Assembly (NCBI GenBank): GCA_007128995.1
Contig: SKWJ01000464.1
Span: 1 to 7,035, forward strand
Source: Paracoccaceae bacterium
GTDB lineage: Bacteria; Pseudomonadota; Alphaproteobacteria; Rhodobacterales; Rhodobacteraceae
Direction of reading: 5' to 3'
DNA: 7,035 nt
Shown in pieces: positions 1 through 5,020 of the stretch (positions within the stretch are counted from its first letter, which is position 1; every line of letters begins with the position of its first letter). A program made the translations under genes and the position numbers. The notes below the pieces were generated by a model. It ran no database searches. It was not told the origin of the DNA and saw only the letters and a program-made list of their open reading frames with translations.

Positions 1-603
1 ATGGCCCCTGTGATTCCAGTTCTGGTGATAGAGACTGTCGACCATGCCGAACCCCTGGCGAAGGCTCTTGTTGCTGGCGGATTACCGGTCTTGGAAGTGA
101 CCTTGCGGACTGAATATGCGCTGGACGCAATCCGTATCATGGCACAGGTCGAAGGGGCGGTTGTTGGTGCTGGTACTGTGCTGACCCCCGAACAGATGCA
201 AGCAGCAGCCGAGGCAGGCGCTCGTTTTGCTGTCGCGCCAGGTGCCACGACATCGCTTGTCGATGCCGCGCGCCTGAATGACATGCCACTCCTGCCCGGC
301 GCTCAGACCTGCTCAGAGGTCATGTCACTCTTGGAGCGGGGCTACACTGTTCAGAAATTCTTTCCTGCCGAAGCCATCGGGGGAGTGACGGCACTGAAAT
401 CCATCTCAGGGCCATTGCCGCAAGTTCGATTCTGTCCCACTGGGGGAATCAGCGCGGCGCGCGCACCACAGTATCTTGCACTCCCCAATGTCATCTGTGT
501 CGGCGGAAGCTGGGTCACCCCCAAGGCTACCATGGTTGCGGGCGACTGGGCTACAATCACCAAGCTTGCACACGCAGCCGCGCAATTGCCACACACCGGC
601 TGA
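1..603 (+). CDS. eda: KDPG aldolase (2-dehydro-3-deoxy-phosphogluconate aldolase), probably 5'-partial
   Basis: This enzyme splits 2-keto-3-deoxy-6-phosphogluconate into pyruvate and glyceraldehyde 3-phosphate, the last step of the Entner-Doudoroff pathway, in the cytoplasm. The sequence shows the class I aldolase TIM-barrel signatures: EVTLRT at 32-37, with Glu32 matching the catalytic Glu45 of E. coli Eda; GAGTV at 56-60; KFFPAE at 119-124, with Lys119 as the Schiff-base lysine; and RFCPTGGIS followed by GGSW for phosphate binding. The 200 visible residues align to E. coli Eda from about its residue 14. The ATG at base 1 may therefore be an internal Met, with the true start roughly 13 codons upstream outside the window. 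The usual partner edd would also lie outside. The gene ends at TGA 601-603 and faces the CBS gene. Identity is near certain; only the start is open. Confidence 0.95.
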   Translation: MAPVIPVLVIETVDHAEPLAKALVAGGLPVLEVTLRTEYALDAIRIMAQVEGAVVGAGTVLTPEQMQAAAEAGARFAVAPGATTSLVDAARLNDMPLLPGAQTCSEVMSLLERGYTVQKFFPAEAIGGVTALKSISGPLPQVRFCPTGGISAARAPQYLALPNVICVGGSWVTPKATMVAGDWATITKLAHAAAQLPHTG

Positions 604-640
604 CAGGGCAACGCACAATACGCGCTGATTATATGCGCAA

Positions 641-681
641 GATCATGGCTGCGCCCGCGATGATGTCAGTAGCCCATGATC
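641..681. terminator. Candidate hairpin at the eda/CBS convergent junction
   Basis: GATCATGG at 641-648 is the exact reverse complement of CCATGATC at 674-681. Two further pairs (CT 649-650 with AG 671-672) form if C673 is bulged out. The loop is 20 nt. It lies 38 bp after the eda stop and overlaps the last codons and stop of the minus-strand CBS gene. No T-run follows on either strand, so it is not a classical intrinsic terminator. It may be a transcript-end stabiliser or a chance repeat. Confidence 0.3.
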
Positions 682-1100
682 ATCCCGGTCAGGGCATCTT
701 TTTCCAGTTGCAACTCTGACATGCGCGCGGCAACGACATCACCGATCGAGATGAGCGCGACCATCTTTCCGTCATTCATCACCGGCAAGTGGCGAAACCG
801 CTTCTGGGTCATGGTTTGCAACACGAGATCAGCGCTGTCTTCCGGGCTGCAGCCAAAGACATTACGGGTCATCAGATCATCCACTTTCGAATCCAGACAC
901 GCTGCGCCCCGCTTGCCCAGTTCCCGGACAATATCACGCTCTGACAAGATACCGACAACCTTTTCCCCGTCGGGCGATACGACAACAGCGCCAATCCGCT
1001 TTTCCGAAAGCAATTGCGCAGCCTCTGCCACGCTCGCCCCAGGTTCCAGAGTCAATACGCCCTGATGCGCCTTGTTGCGAATGATTTGACTGACAAGCAT
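666..1100 (-). CDS. Stand-alone two-CBS-domain protein
   Basis: A 144-residue cytoplasmic protein consisting of little more than a CBS pair (Bateman module): domain 1 at about residues 13-63 and domain 2 at about 77-130. Each domain ends with the usual nucleotide-ribose contact pattern Ser-x-x-Asp: S53-D56 in GILSERDIV and S118-D121 in ALISIGDVV. RFRHLPV at 101-107 is typical of small bacterial CBS proteins. CBS pairs generally bind AMP, ATP, NAD or S-adenosylmethionine and work as energy or metabolite sensors; the ligand cannot be read here. No catalytic, DNA-binding or membrane segment is present, so it presumably acts on another protein. The start at 1100 is supported by a GGGAGG Shine-Dalgarno 8 bp upstream. 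It lies 103 bp downstream of the PLP-enzyme gene on the same strand and might be read from it or from its own promoter in that gap. Confidence 0.9.
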   Translation of the reverse strand: MLVSQIIRNKAHQGVLTLEPGASVAEAAQLLSEKRIGAVVVSPDGEKVVGILSERDIVRELGKRGAACLDSKVDDLMTRNVFGCSPEDSADLVLQTMTQKRFRHLPVMNDGKMVALISIGDVVAARMSELQLEKDALTGMIMGY

Positions 1101-1128
1101 GGCAACTGCCTCCCTTTACCATTGGCCG

Positions 1129-1149
1129 GACAGGCGTCATTCGCCTGTC
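1129..1149 (-). repeat. Perfect 8-bp inverted repeat in the CBS gene leader
   Basis: GACAGGCG (1129-1136) and CGCCTGTC (1142-1149) are exact reverse complements around a 5-nt loop, TCATT. On the minus strand the hairpin sits 28 bp before the CBS start codon and about 55 bp after the PLP-enzyme stop. No T-tract follows it. It could be a 5'-UTR hairpin, an intercistronic stabiliser, or an operator dyad overlapping the promoter. Confidence 0.5.
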
Positions 1150-1163
1150 TCTCGCCATGTCAA
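1135..1163 (-). promoter_or_regulatory. Possible promoter of the CBS gene
   Basis: On the minus strand an exact TTGACA (1163 down to 1158) is followed 17 bp later by ATGACG (1140-1135), a poor -10 that overlaps the inverted repeat at 1129-1149. A second exact TTGACA lies 28 bp upstream (1191-1186). The -35 match is perfect and repeated, but the -10 is weak, so this is a tentative call. Confidence 0.25.
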
Positions 1164-1203
1164 GGTCCGTCAGCAAATGCCAGTCTGTCAAGTGCAAACA
1201 AGC

Positions 1204-2394
1204 CTACCGCGCTGCTTCGATCTGGCTCGTTGCGATGGCAGCCTCGAATTCCGCGCACAAGAGGCCAATCTCTTCCACACCGACAGAAACGCGGAAAAAC
1301 CCTTCCGAGATTCCAAGTTCTGCCCGCGCCTCGGCACTCAGCCCCCGATGCGACGAGCTGGCAGGATGCGACAAGGTCGTACCGATATCGCCCAGCGTCG
1401 GCGCGAAAGCGATATCGGGCGCAGCGCGTGTCAGCCGGTTTGCCGCAGCGCGACCGCCCTCGATCTCGAAACTCACCATATGTCCGCCGCGCGCGCCCAG
1501 AAGCGACTTTGCTCGGTTGTGATCCGGATGGTCGTGCCGGGTCGGATAGAGTACGCGTTTGACACCGGGCAGGCCCGCAAGATGATCTGCCAGCTTGCTT
1601 GCATTCTCTTCCGCGCGATCATAGCGCAGATCGAAGGAATAGAGGCCACGCTCTGCCAGCCAGCAATCGAACGGACTGGGCGTCATTCCTGTGGTCACCG
1701 CAAAGTCATAGATTGCCTTGCGTAAGCCAGCATCGACTGCCGCAACATATCCAAGCGTCGCGTCCGAATGTCCGGCAAGGATTTTCGTGACCGAGTGGAT
1801 CACGATATCCGCGCCAGCAGCAAAGGGCTGAAAGCCGCGCGGTGTCGTGAATGTGTTGTCGATTGCCAGAAGAATCCCGCGTGTTTTGGCCAAGGCTGCG
1901 ATCCCCTCGATATCAGCCACGCGCAAGGTCGGGTTGGACACGACCTCTAACAGGATCATCCGCGTTTCGGGACGAATTGCAGCGGCGAATGCGGCCGCAT
2001 CGGTCGGGTCCGCGACAGAGGTTGCAATACCGAGCCGCGGCAGATCCTCGCGCATCAGTCGTAACGAACGGCCATATAGCTGGTCGCCCCCGAGCACATG
2101 ATCGCCCTGTTGCAATAATCCCAGAAGCACGGCAGTCACAGCCGCCATCCCCGACCCCAGCACAAGCCCGTCAGTCGCGCCTTCCAACCCATCAATCTTG
2201 GTGGCGAGGACCGACGCATTGGGGTGCCCCTCGCGCGCGTAGGTGTATCCCGGCACTGTCCCGGCGTATTGTGCGTCCAGCGTATCAGGGTCAGGTGAGG
2301 CATAAACCACTGATGGCTGAATAGGTGTCCCAAGTGGACGCGAGGCGCTCTCAGGCCAAGGTGTCCGGCGCACCAGCGTTGGTCTGTCTGTCAT
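1204..2394 (-). CDS. Trans-sulfuration family PLP enzyme (cystathionine lyase/synthase-like)
   Basis: A 396-residue fold-type I PLP enzyme of the Cys/Met metabolism family, which carries out beta- or gamma-elimination or replacement on cystathionine, homocysteine and related amino acids. Visible cofactor residues are Y52 and R54 (YTYAREGHPN, phosphate contacts from the neighbouring subunit), S81-G82-M83, Y107 (ring stacking), D179 in IDNTF (pyridine nitrogen), K204 in SVTKILAGHSD (internal aldimine), and R368 in FFRVSVGVE (substrate carboxylate). Length is normal and no domain is missing. The usual YG(G/C/P)(T/S) after Tyr is YGRS here, and the usual GG-x-ES-L is GDIGTTLSHP, so it does not fit textbook CGL, CBL or MGL exactly. 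The Cys typical of methionine gamma-lyase is replaced by Arg109. The start is supported by AAAGGA 7 bp before the ATG. Family certain, reaction uncertain. Confidence 0.92.
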   Translation of the reverse strand: MTDRPTLVRRTPWPESASRPLGTPIQPSVVYASPDPDTLDAQYAGTVPGYTYAREGHPNASVLATKIDGLEGATDGLVLGSGMAAVTAVLLGLLQQGDHVLGGDQLYGRSLRLMREDLPRLGIATSVADPTDAAAFAAAIRPETRMILLEVVSNPTLRVADIEGIAALAKTRGILLAIDNTFTTPRGFQPFAAGADIVIHSVTKILAGHSDATLGYVAAVDAGLRKAIYDFAVTTGMTPSPFDCWLAERGLYSFDLRYDRAEENASKLADHLAGLPGVKRVLYPTRHDHPDHNRAKSLLGARGGHMVSFEIEGGRAAANRLTRAAPDIAFAPTLGDIGTTLSHPASSSHRGLSAEARAELGISEGFFRVSVGVEEIGLLCAEFEAAIATSQIEAAR

Positions 2395-2426
2395 GTTGGG
2401 GTCCTTTCACTGCTGTCCCGATATGC

Positions 2427-2455
2427 ATTGTAACCTCGGGTGCAGGCTTTGTTTC
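2427..2455 (-). promoter_or_regulatory. Possible promoter of the PLP-enzyme gene
   Basis: On the minus strand TACAAT (2432-2427; five of six matches to TATAAT) lies 17 bp after a weak -35, GAAACA (2455-2450; three of six). It predicts a start near 2420 and a 25-nt leader carrying the AAAGGA ribosome site. I looked through the 161-bp gap (2395-2555) for a SAM-II-type riboswitch and recognised none. Confidence 0.35.
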
Positions 2456-2555
2456 GGTCATATTCGCGCAATTCCCCATCAGGGGCAAGGGCTTCAGCGG
2501 CTACGCATCAGCGGCGTATCGCAACGCGGGGTGGACCGTCCTCGTGTGGTCGGGT

Positions 2556-3749
2556 TCACAGATACCGCACGGGATCGAAGGATTTGCCACTGACCAGCCG
2601 AGCGTGCTGCTGAATTGCGAACCGGTCGGTCATACCCGAGACGTAATCAGCGACGATCCGCGCGAGAGCAGTATCATCCGTAGCCCGGTCAACATCGCGT
2701 CGCCATTCCTCGGGCAGCAATTCCGGGCGCGCCAGAAACAGGGGAAACAGGGCACGCACCATTTCCGTGACCTCAGCGCGCATTGCAACCACAGAGGGCG
2801 CACGATACATTCGGGTGAACAGGAACTGTCGGATCACCTTCAACTCGCGGAACAACCGATCCGAGAACCGGATAATCGTCAGGCGCAGATCACGGATATC
2901 CTGCGCAGATGTCAGGTCAGCCGGGCCAAGGCGAGTTCCGGCGACCAGAAGCACGTCTTCGACCATAACCCCAAAGACGCGCCGCAGAGCCTCATGACGC
3001 CGTCGCATCGGTTCAAGCCCCGGATAAAGCCGGTCAACCTCGGCAAAGGCAGGGCCGGTGATCGGCAAATCCATCAGATCAACTTCGGTAAATAGTCCAG
3101 AACGCAACCCGTCGTGCAGGTCATGGTGGTTATAGGCAATGTCATCAGCAATCGCAGCCACCTGAGCTTCGGCACTTGCATAGCCCCAGAGTTCCAGATC
3201 GAAAGCTGCATTACACTCAGTGAGGGCGTAAGGCAGGGTGTCCCCTTTCAGCGCGCGTCCTTCGGCGTCAGTGACGGGGCCGTTATGTTTCGCAATCCCC
3301 TCAAGTGTTTCCCAAGTCAGGTTCAGCCCGTCGAAATCCGCGTAGTGGCGCTCCAGAGAGGTGACGATGCGCAGCGCCTGAGCATTGTGATCGAACCCGC
3401 CATAGGGTGCCATCAACGCACAAAGGGCATCCTCGCCAGTATGTCCGAAAGGTGGATGACCCAGATCATGTGCCAGCGCGATCGCCTCGGCAAGATCGGC
3501 ATTGAGCCCCAAAGCGCCAGACAACGTGCGCGCGACCTGTGCCACTTCGATCGAATGTGTTAATCTTGTCCGATAATAATCACCCTCATGCTCTATGAAG
3601 ACTTGGGTCTTGTGCTTCAGCCGCCGGAACGCTGAAGAATGAATGATCCGATCTCGGTCACGCTGGAAGGGTGAGCGGAAAGTGCTCATCGCCTCCTTGT
3701 GCAGACGCCCGCGCGACTGGTCCGGCCATGTTGCATAGAGTTTGAGCAT
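2556..3749 (-). CDS. dgt: dGTPase-like HD-domain deoxynucleoside triphosphate triphosphohydrolase
   Basis: Enzymes of this family hydrolyse dNTPs, typically dGTP, to the deoxynucleoside and triphosphate, and help control the nucleotide pool. With the start at 3749 the protein has 397 residues, the normal length. The conserved N-terminal block RSPFQRDRDRIIH is followed by FRRLKHKTQVF, and by metal ligands H65 (TRLTHSIEV), H94-D95 (HDLGHPPFGH) and D202/D203 (ADDIAYNHHD), the H...HD...D signature of the HD superfamily. The C-terminal half is helical with no extra domain. An in-frame TTG at 3800 is unlikely as a start because it lies upstream of the probable -10. ATG 3764 (402 residues) and ATG 3749 both remain; neither has a strong Shine-Dalgarno. 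I prefer 3749 because homologues start just before the (D/E)QSRGR motif. It is divergent from the Fe-S carrier gene. Actual dNTP preference is not readable. Confidence 0.93.
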   Translation of the reverse strand: MLKLYATWPDQSRGRLHKEAMSTFRSPFQRDRDRIIHSSAFRRLKHKTQVFIEHEGDYYRTRLTHSIEVAQVARTLSGALGLNADLAEAIALAHDLGHPPFGHTGEDALCALMAPYGGFDHNAQALRIVTSLERHYADFDGLNLTWETLEGIAKHNGPVTDAEGRALKGDTLPYALTECNAAFDLELWGYASAEAQVAAIADDIAYNHHDLHDGLRSGLFTEVDLMDLPITGPAFAEVDRLYPGLEPMRRRHEALRRVFGVMVEDVLLVAGTRLGPADLTSAQDIRDLRLTIIRFSDRLFRELKVIRQFLFTRMYRAPSVVAMRAEVTEMVRALFPLFLARPELLPEEWRRDVDRATDDTALARIVADYVSGMTDRFAIQQHARLVSGKSFDPVRYL

Positions 3750-3765
3750 ATTCTCGTTGGCCATC

Positions 3766-3794
3766 TTGCCGAATACCGCCTCTCTGTTTATATC
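3766..3794 (+). promoter_or_regulatory. Likely promoter of the ErpA/IscA gene
   Basis: TTGCCG (3766-3771) and TATATC (3789-3794) are separated by 17 bp, each matching four of six sigma-70 consensus positions. The predicted start near 3801 gives a leader of about 28 nt before the ATG at 3829. The -35 lies just 2 bp beyond the alternative dgt ATG at 3764, so the two genes share a very tight control region. Confidence 0.5.
3787..3792 (-). promoter_or_regulatory. Likely -10 element of the dgt promoter
   Basis: TATAAA on the minus strand (3792-3787) matches five of six -10 positions and overlaps the plus-strand -10. No convincing -35 exists 16-18 bp upstream, so an activator or another sigma factor may be needed. 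The predicted start near 3780 lies downstream of the TTG at 3800, which argues against that codon as the dgt start. Confidence 0.35.
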
Positions 3795-3810
3795 AGACAA
3801 AACTGATCAG
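3792..3810. repeat. Small dyad in the dgt/erpA divergent region
   Basis: ATCAG (3792-3796) and CTGAT (3803-3807) form an inverted repeat with a 6-bp spacer, and CTGATCAG (3803-3810) is a perfect palindrome sharing the right arm. The site overlaps the plus-strand -10 end and start point, where a repressor would block Fe-S carrier transcription. The regulator cannot be named from sequence; an iron or Fe-S sensor of the Rrf2 class is a reasonable guess only. Confidence 0.35.
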
Positions 3811-3828
3811 AAATCGCTATTGGACATC

Positions 3829-4161
3829 ATGACCCTGACTTTGCCCCCACGGGTTAGCGCCCGCGCCTTCGCCCGCCTTGCCGAAATCGCCGAAGATACC
3901 GGCGAGGTCAAGGCCCTGCGCGTTGCTGTGGATGGTGGCGGTTGCTCCGGCTTTCAGTACGACATCCGGTTTGATGAGCCTGCGCAGGATGATCTTATAC
4001 TTGAAGAGAACGGCCACAAGGTTCTGATCGATCCTGTTTCATTGCCGTTTCTGGAAAACGCCGTGATCGACTACACAGAAGAGTTGATCGGCGCGCGTTT
4101 TGTCATCGAAAATCCGAATGCGTCATCTTCCTGTGGCTGCGGAATCAGCTTTTCGATGTAA
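3829..4161 (+). CDS. erpA: A-type iron-sulfur cluster carrier (HesB/IscA/ErpA family)
   Basis: A-type carriers receive Fe-S clusters from a scaffold and insert them into client enzymes in the cytoplasm. The 110-residue protein has the family's three conserved cysteines: C39 in GGGCSGFQY and C102/C104 in the C-terminal SCGCG motif, plus the VDGGGCSG loop. Length is typical. An in-frame ATG at 3742 would add 29 residues unlike any family member and would begin upstream of the probable promoter, so ATG 3829 is preferred; a weak TTGGA lies 4 bp before it. It is divergent from dgt, and PmtA follows 130 bp downstream on the same strand with no clear terminator between, so read-through is possible. 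It could equally be called IscA; erpA is the usual name for a lone copy in alphaproteobacteria. Confidence 0.9.
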   Translation: MTLTLPPRVSARAFARLAEIAEDTGEVKALRVAVDGGGCSGFQYDIRFDEPAQDDLILEENGHKVLIDPVSLPFLENAVIDYTEELIGARFVIENPNASSSCGCGISFSM

Positions 4162-4241
4162 CGCTTTGCCTTCTTCATCGGCACCACCCGCGGCATAACG
4201 AAAATGTTGCCCTTGATTGCGGGCCTAGATGGTTGACCCAG

Positions 4242-4280
4242 CGCCACGACTGGCCCATCTCTGTCGCCACGACAGGCGAG
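4242..4280 (+). promoter_or_regulatory. Repeats and alternative hairpins before pmtA
   Basis: CGCCACGAC occurs twice as a direct repeat (4242-4250 and 4265-4273, period 23 bp). The second copy sits inside two mutually exclusive hairpins: CTGTCG/CGACAG (4261-4266 with 4270-4275, 3-nt loop) and TCGCC/GGCGA (4264-4268 with 4275-4279). The second hairpin includes the first two bases of the pmtA Shine-Dalgarno. Translational control is possible but unproven. The gap 4162-4291 holds no gene I can support. Confidence 0.3.
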
Positions 4281-4284
4281 GAGA
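4278..4284 (+). promoter_or_regulatory. Ribosome binding site deciding the PmtA TTG start
   Basis: GAGGAGA lies 7-8 bp before TTG at 4292, an ideal spacing. The alternative ATG at 4229 has no comparable site upstream. This favours the non-ATG start. Confidence 0.65.
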
Positions 4285-4291
4285 CGCAGGT

Positions 4292-4909
4292 TTGAAACCA
4301 GAATCAATTACCAGCACCTATCGACGCTGGGCCCCAATCTACGACATGACATTCGGGCGCATCACCCATGCTGGGCGTCGCCATGCGACAAAGGTCGCCA
4401 ACAGCTCTGGCGGACATGTGCTGGAAGTGGGCGTTGGAACAGGGCTCGCATTGCCTTTCTACGATCCTGCGCTCACGGTGACCGGGATCGATTTTTCAGA
4501 TGACATGCTTGCACGCGCACGCGCGAAAGTAGCAGAAGAAAAGCTGGGACATGTGGCCGAGCTGCGCCAGATGGATGCGCGTCAACTGGATTTCCCGGAT
4601 GCAAGCTTTGATACAGTTGTCGCGATGCATCTGATATCCGTCGTCCCGGACCCGGAACGGGTGATGGCGGAAATGGCGCGCGTGTGCAAACCCGGTGGCC
4701 AGATCCTGCTGGTGAACCATTTTGCCCGTGAAGAAGGGTGGCTCTCCTGGCTAGAGCGCAAATTCGCACCTTTTGCCGATTGGATGGGATGGCATTCCAA
4801 TTTTCCAAAAGACCGGGTTATGGGCGTCCATGAGTTGCAGCTTGTCGAAGAAAGACCCCTGACGGGGCTCGGGCTGTTTACGTTCCTGCGCATGGAGAAG
4901 GCGGTCTGA
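4292..4909 (+). CDS. pmtA: Phosphatidylethanolamine N-methyltransferase, Rhodobacter-type PmtA
   Basis: PmtA transfers methyl groups from S-adenosylmethionine to phosphatidylethanolamine, giving phosphatidylcholine at the inner membrane surface. The N-terminal YRRWAPIYDMTFG (10-22) and THAGRR (25-30) are typical of the short Rhodobacter PmtA group. SAM-binding motif I is LEVGVGTGL at 44-52, the acidic residue after strand 2 is D67 in GIDFSDDML, and a motif near 107-120 (FDTVVAMHLISVVPD) and the KPGGQILLVNHF block (133-144) complete a class I Rossmann methyltransferase. No membrane helix is seen. Starting at TTG 4292 gives 205 residues, close to the roughly 203 known for Rhodobacter PmtA; an ATG at 4229 would add 21 residues unlike the family. 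It is convergent with the symporter gene, with a terminator between. A generic ubiquinone/menaquinone-type methyltransferase is the main alternative. Confidence 0.85.
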   Translation: MKPESITSTYRRWAPIYDMTFGRITHAGRRHATKVANSSGGHVLEVGVGTGLALPFYDPALTVTGIDFSDDMLARARAKVAEEKLGHVAELRQMDARQLDFPDASFDTVVAMHLISVVPDPERVMAEMARVCKPGGQILLVNHFAREEGWLSWLERKFAPFADWMGWHSNFPKDRVMGVHELQLVEERPLTGLGLFTFLRMEKAV

Positions 4910-4970
4910 AGCGGCGTCGGTCGGGCTTCTGGTCCCGTGCACATACCGAAAGCTCAACCATCACAATTAC

Positions 4971-5009
4971 AAAGAGCCGGCGCACGGCTTTACTGGCGCC
5001 GGCCCTTTT
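4971..5009. terminator. Bidirectional intrinsic terminator between pmtA and the symporter gene
   Basis: GCCGGCGC (4976-4983) pairs perfectly with GCGCCGGC (4996-5003) around a 12-nt loop. After one mismatch, AAAG (4971-4974) pairs with CTTT (5005-5008), so a T-run follows the stem on the plus strand and a shorter T-rich stretch on the minus strand. It sits 61 bp after the pmtA stop and 12 bp after the symporter stop, as expected for two converging units. Confidence 0.85.
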
Positions 5010-5020
5010 CGTGAGGACTT

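Noticed and set aside
1014..1725. Long plus-strand frames opposite the CBS and PLP-enzyme genes
   Set aside because: Shadow frames typical of GC-rich DNA; Arg/Ser/Pro-rich translations with no domain, while the minus-strand frames are clear family members.
2351..2479. A short minus-strand frame (about 36-42 codons, starts at 2479 or 2461) overlapping the PLP-enzyme start
   Set aside because: No good Shine-Dalgarno, the sequence is not recognisable, and it runs across the probable -10 of the PLP-enzyme gene; the overlap of about 45 bp does not suit translational coupling.
2395..2555. A SAM-type riboswitch before the trans-sulfuration gene
   Set aside because: Considered because of the gene's role, but I see no arrangement resembling SAM-II or related classes; a covariance-model search would settle it.
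2325..3095. A 256-codon plus-strand frame opposite dgt
   Set aside because: Antisense to an intact, well-conserved dGTPase-like gene, low-complexity composition, no family resemblance.
3742..3828. An upstream in-frame ATG extending the Fe-S carrier by 29 residues
   Set aside because: The extension is unlike the family, covers the likely promoter and the dgt start region; ATG 3829 gives the normal length.
4071..4307. A 78-codon minus-strand reading frame across the erpA 3' end and the gap before pmtA
   Set aside because: Nearly half is antisense to erpA, no ribosome site is seen, it resembles no family I know, and the gap shows no codon bias; treated as chance.
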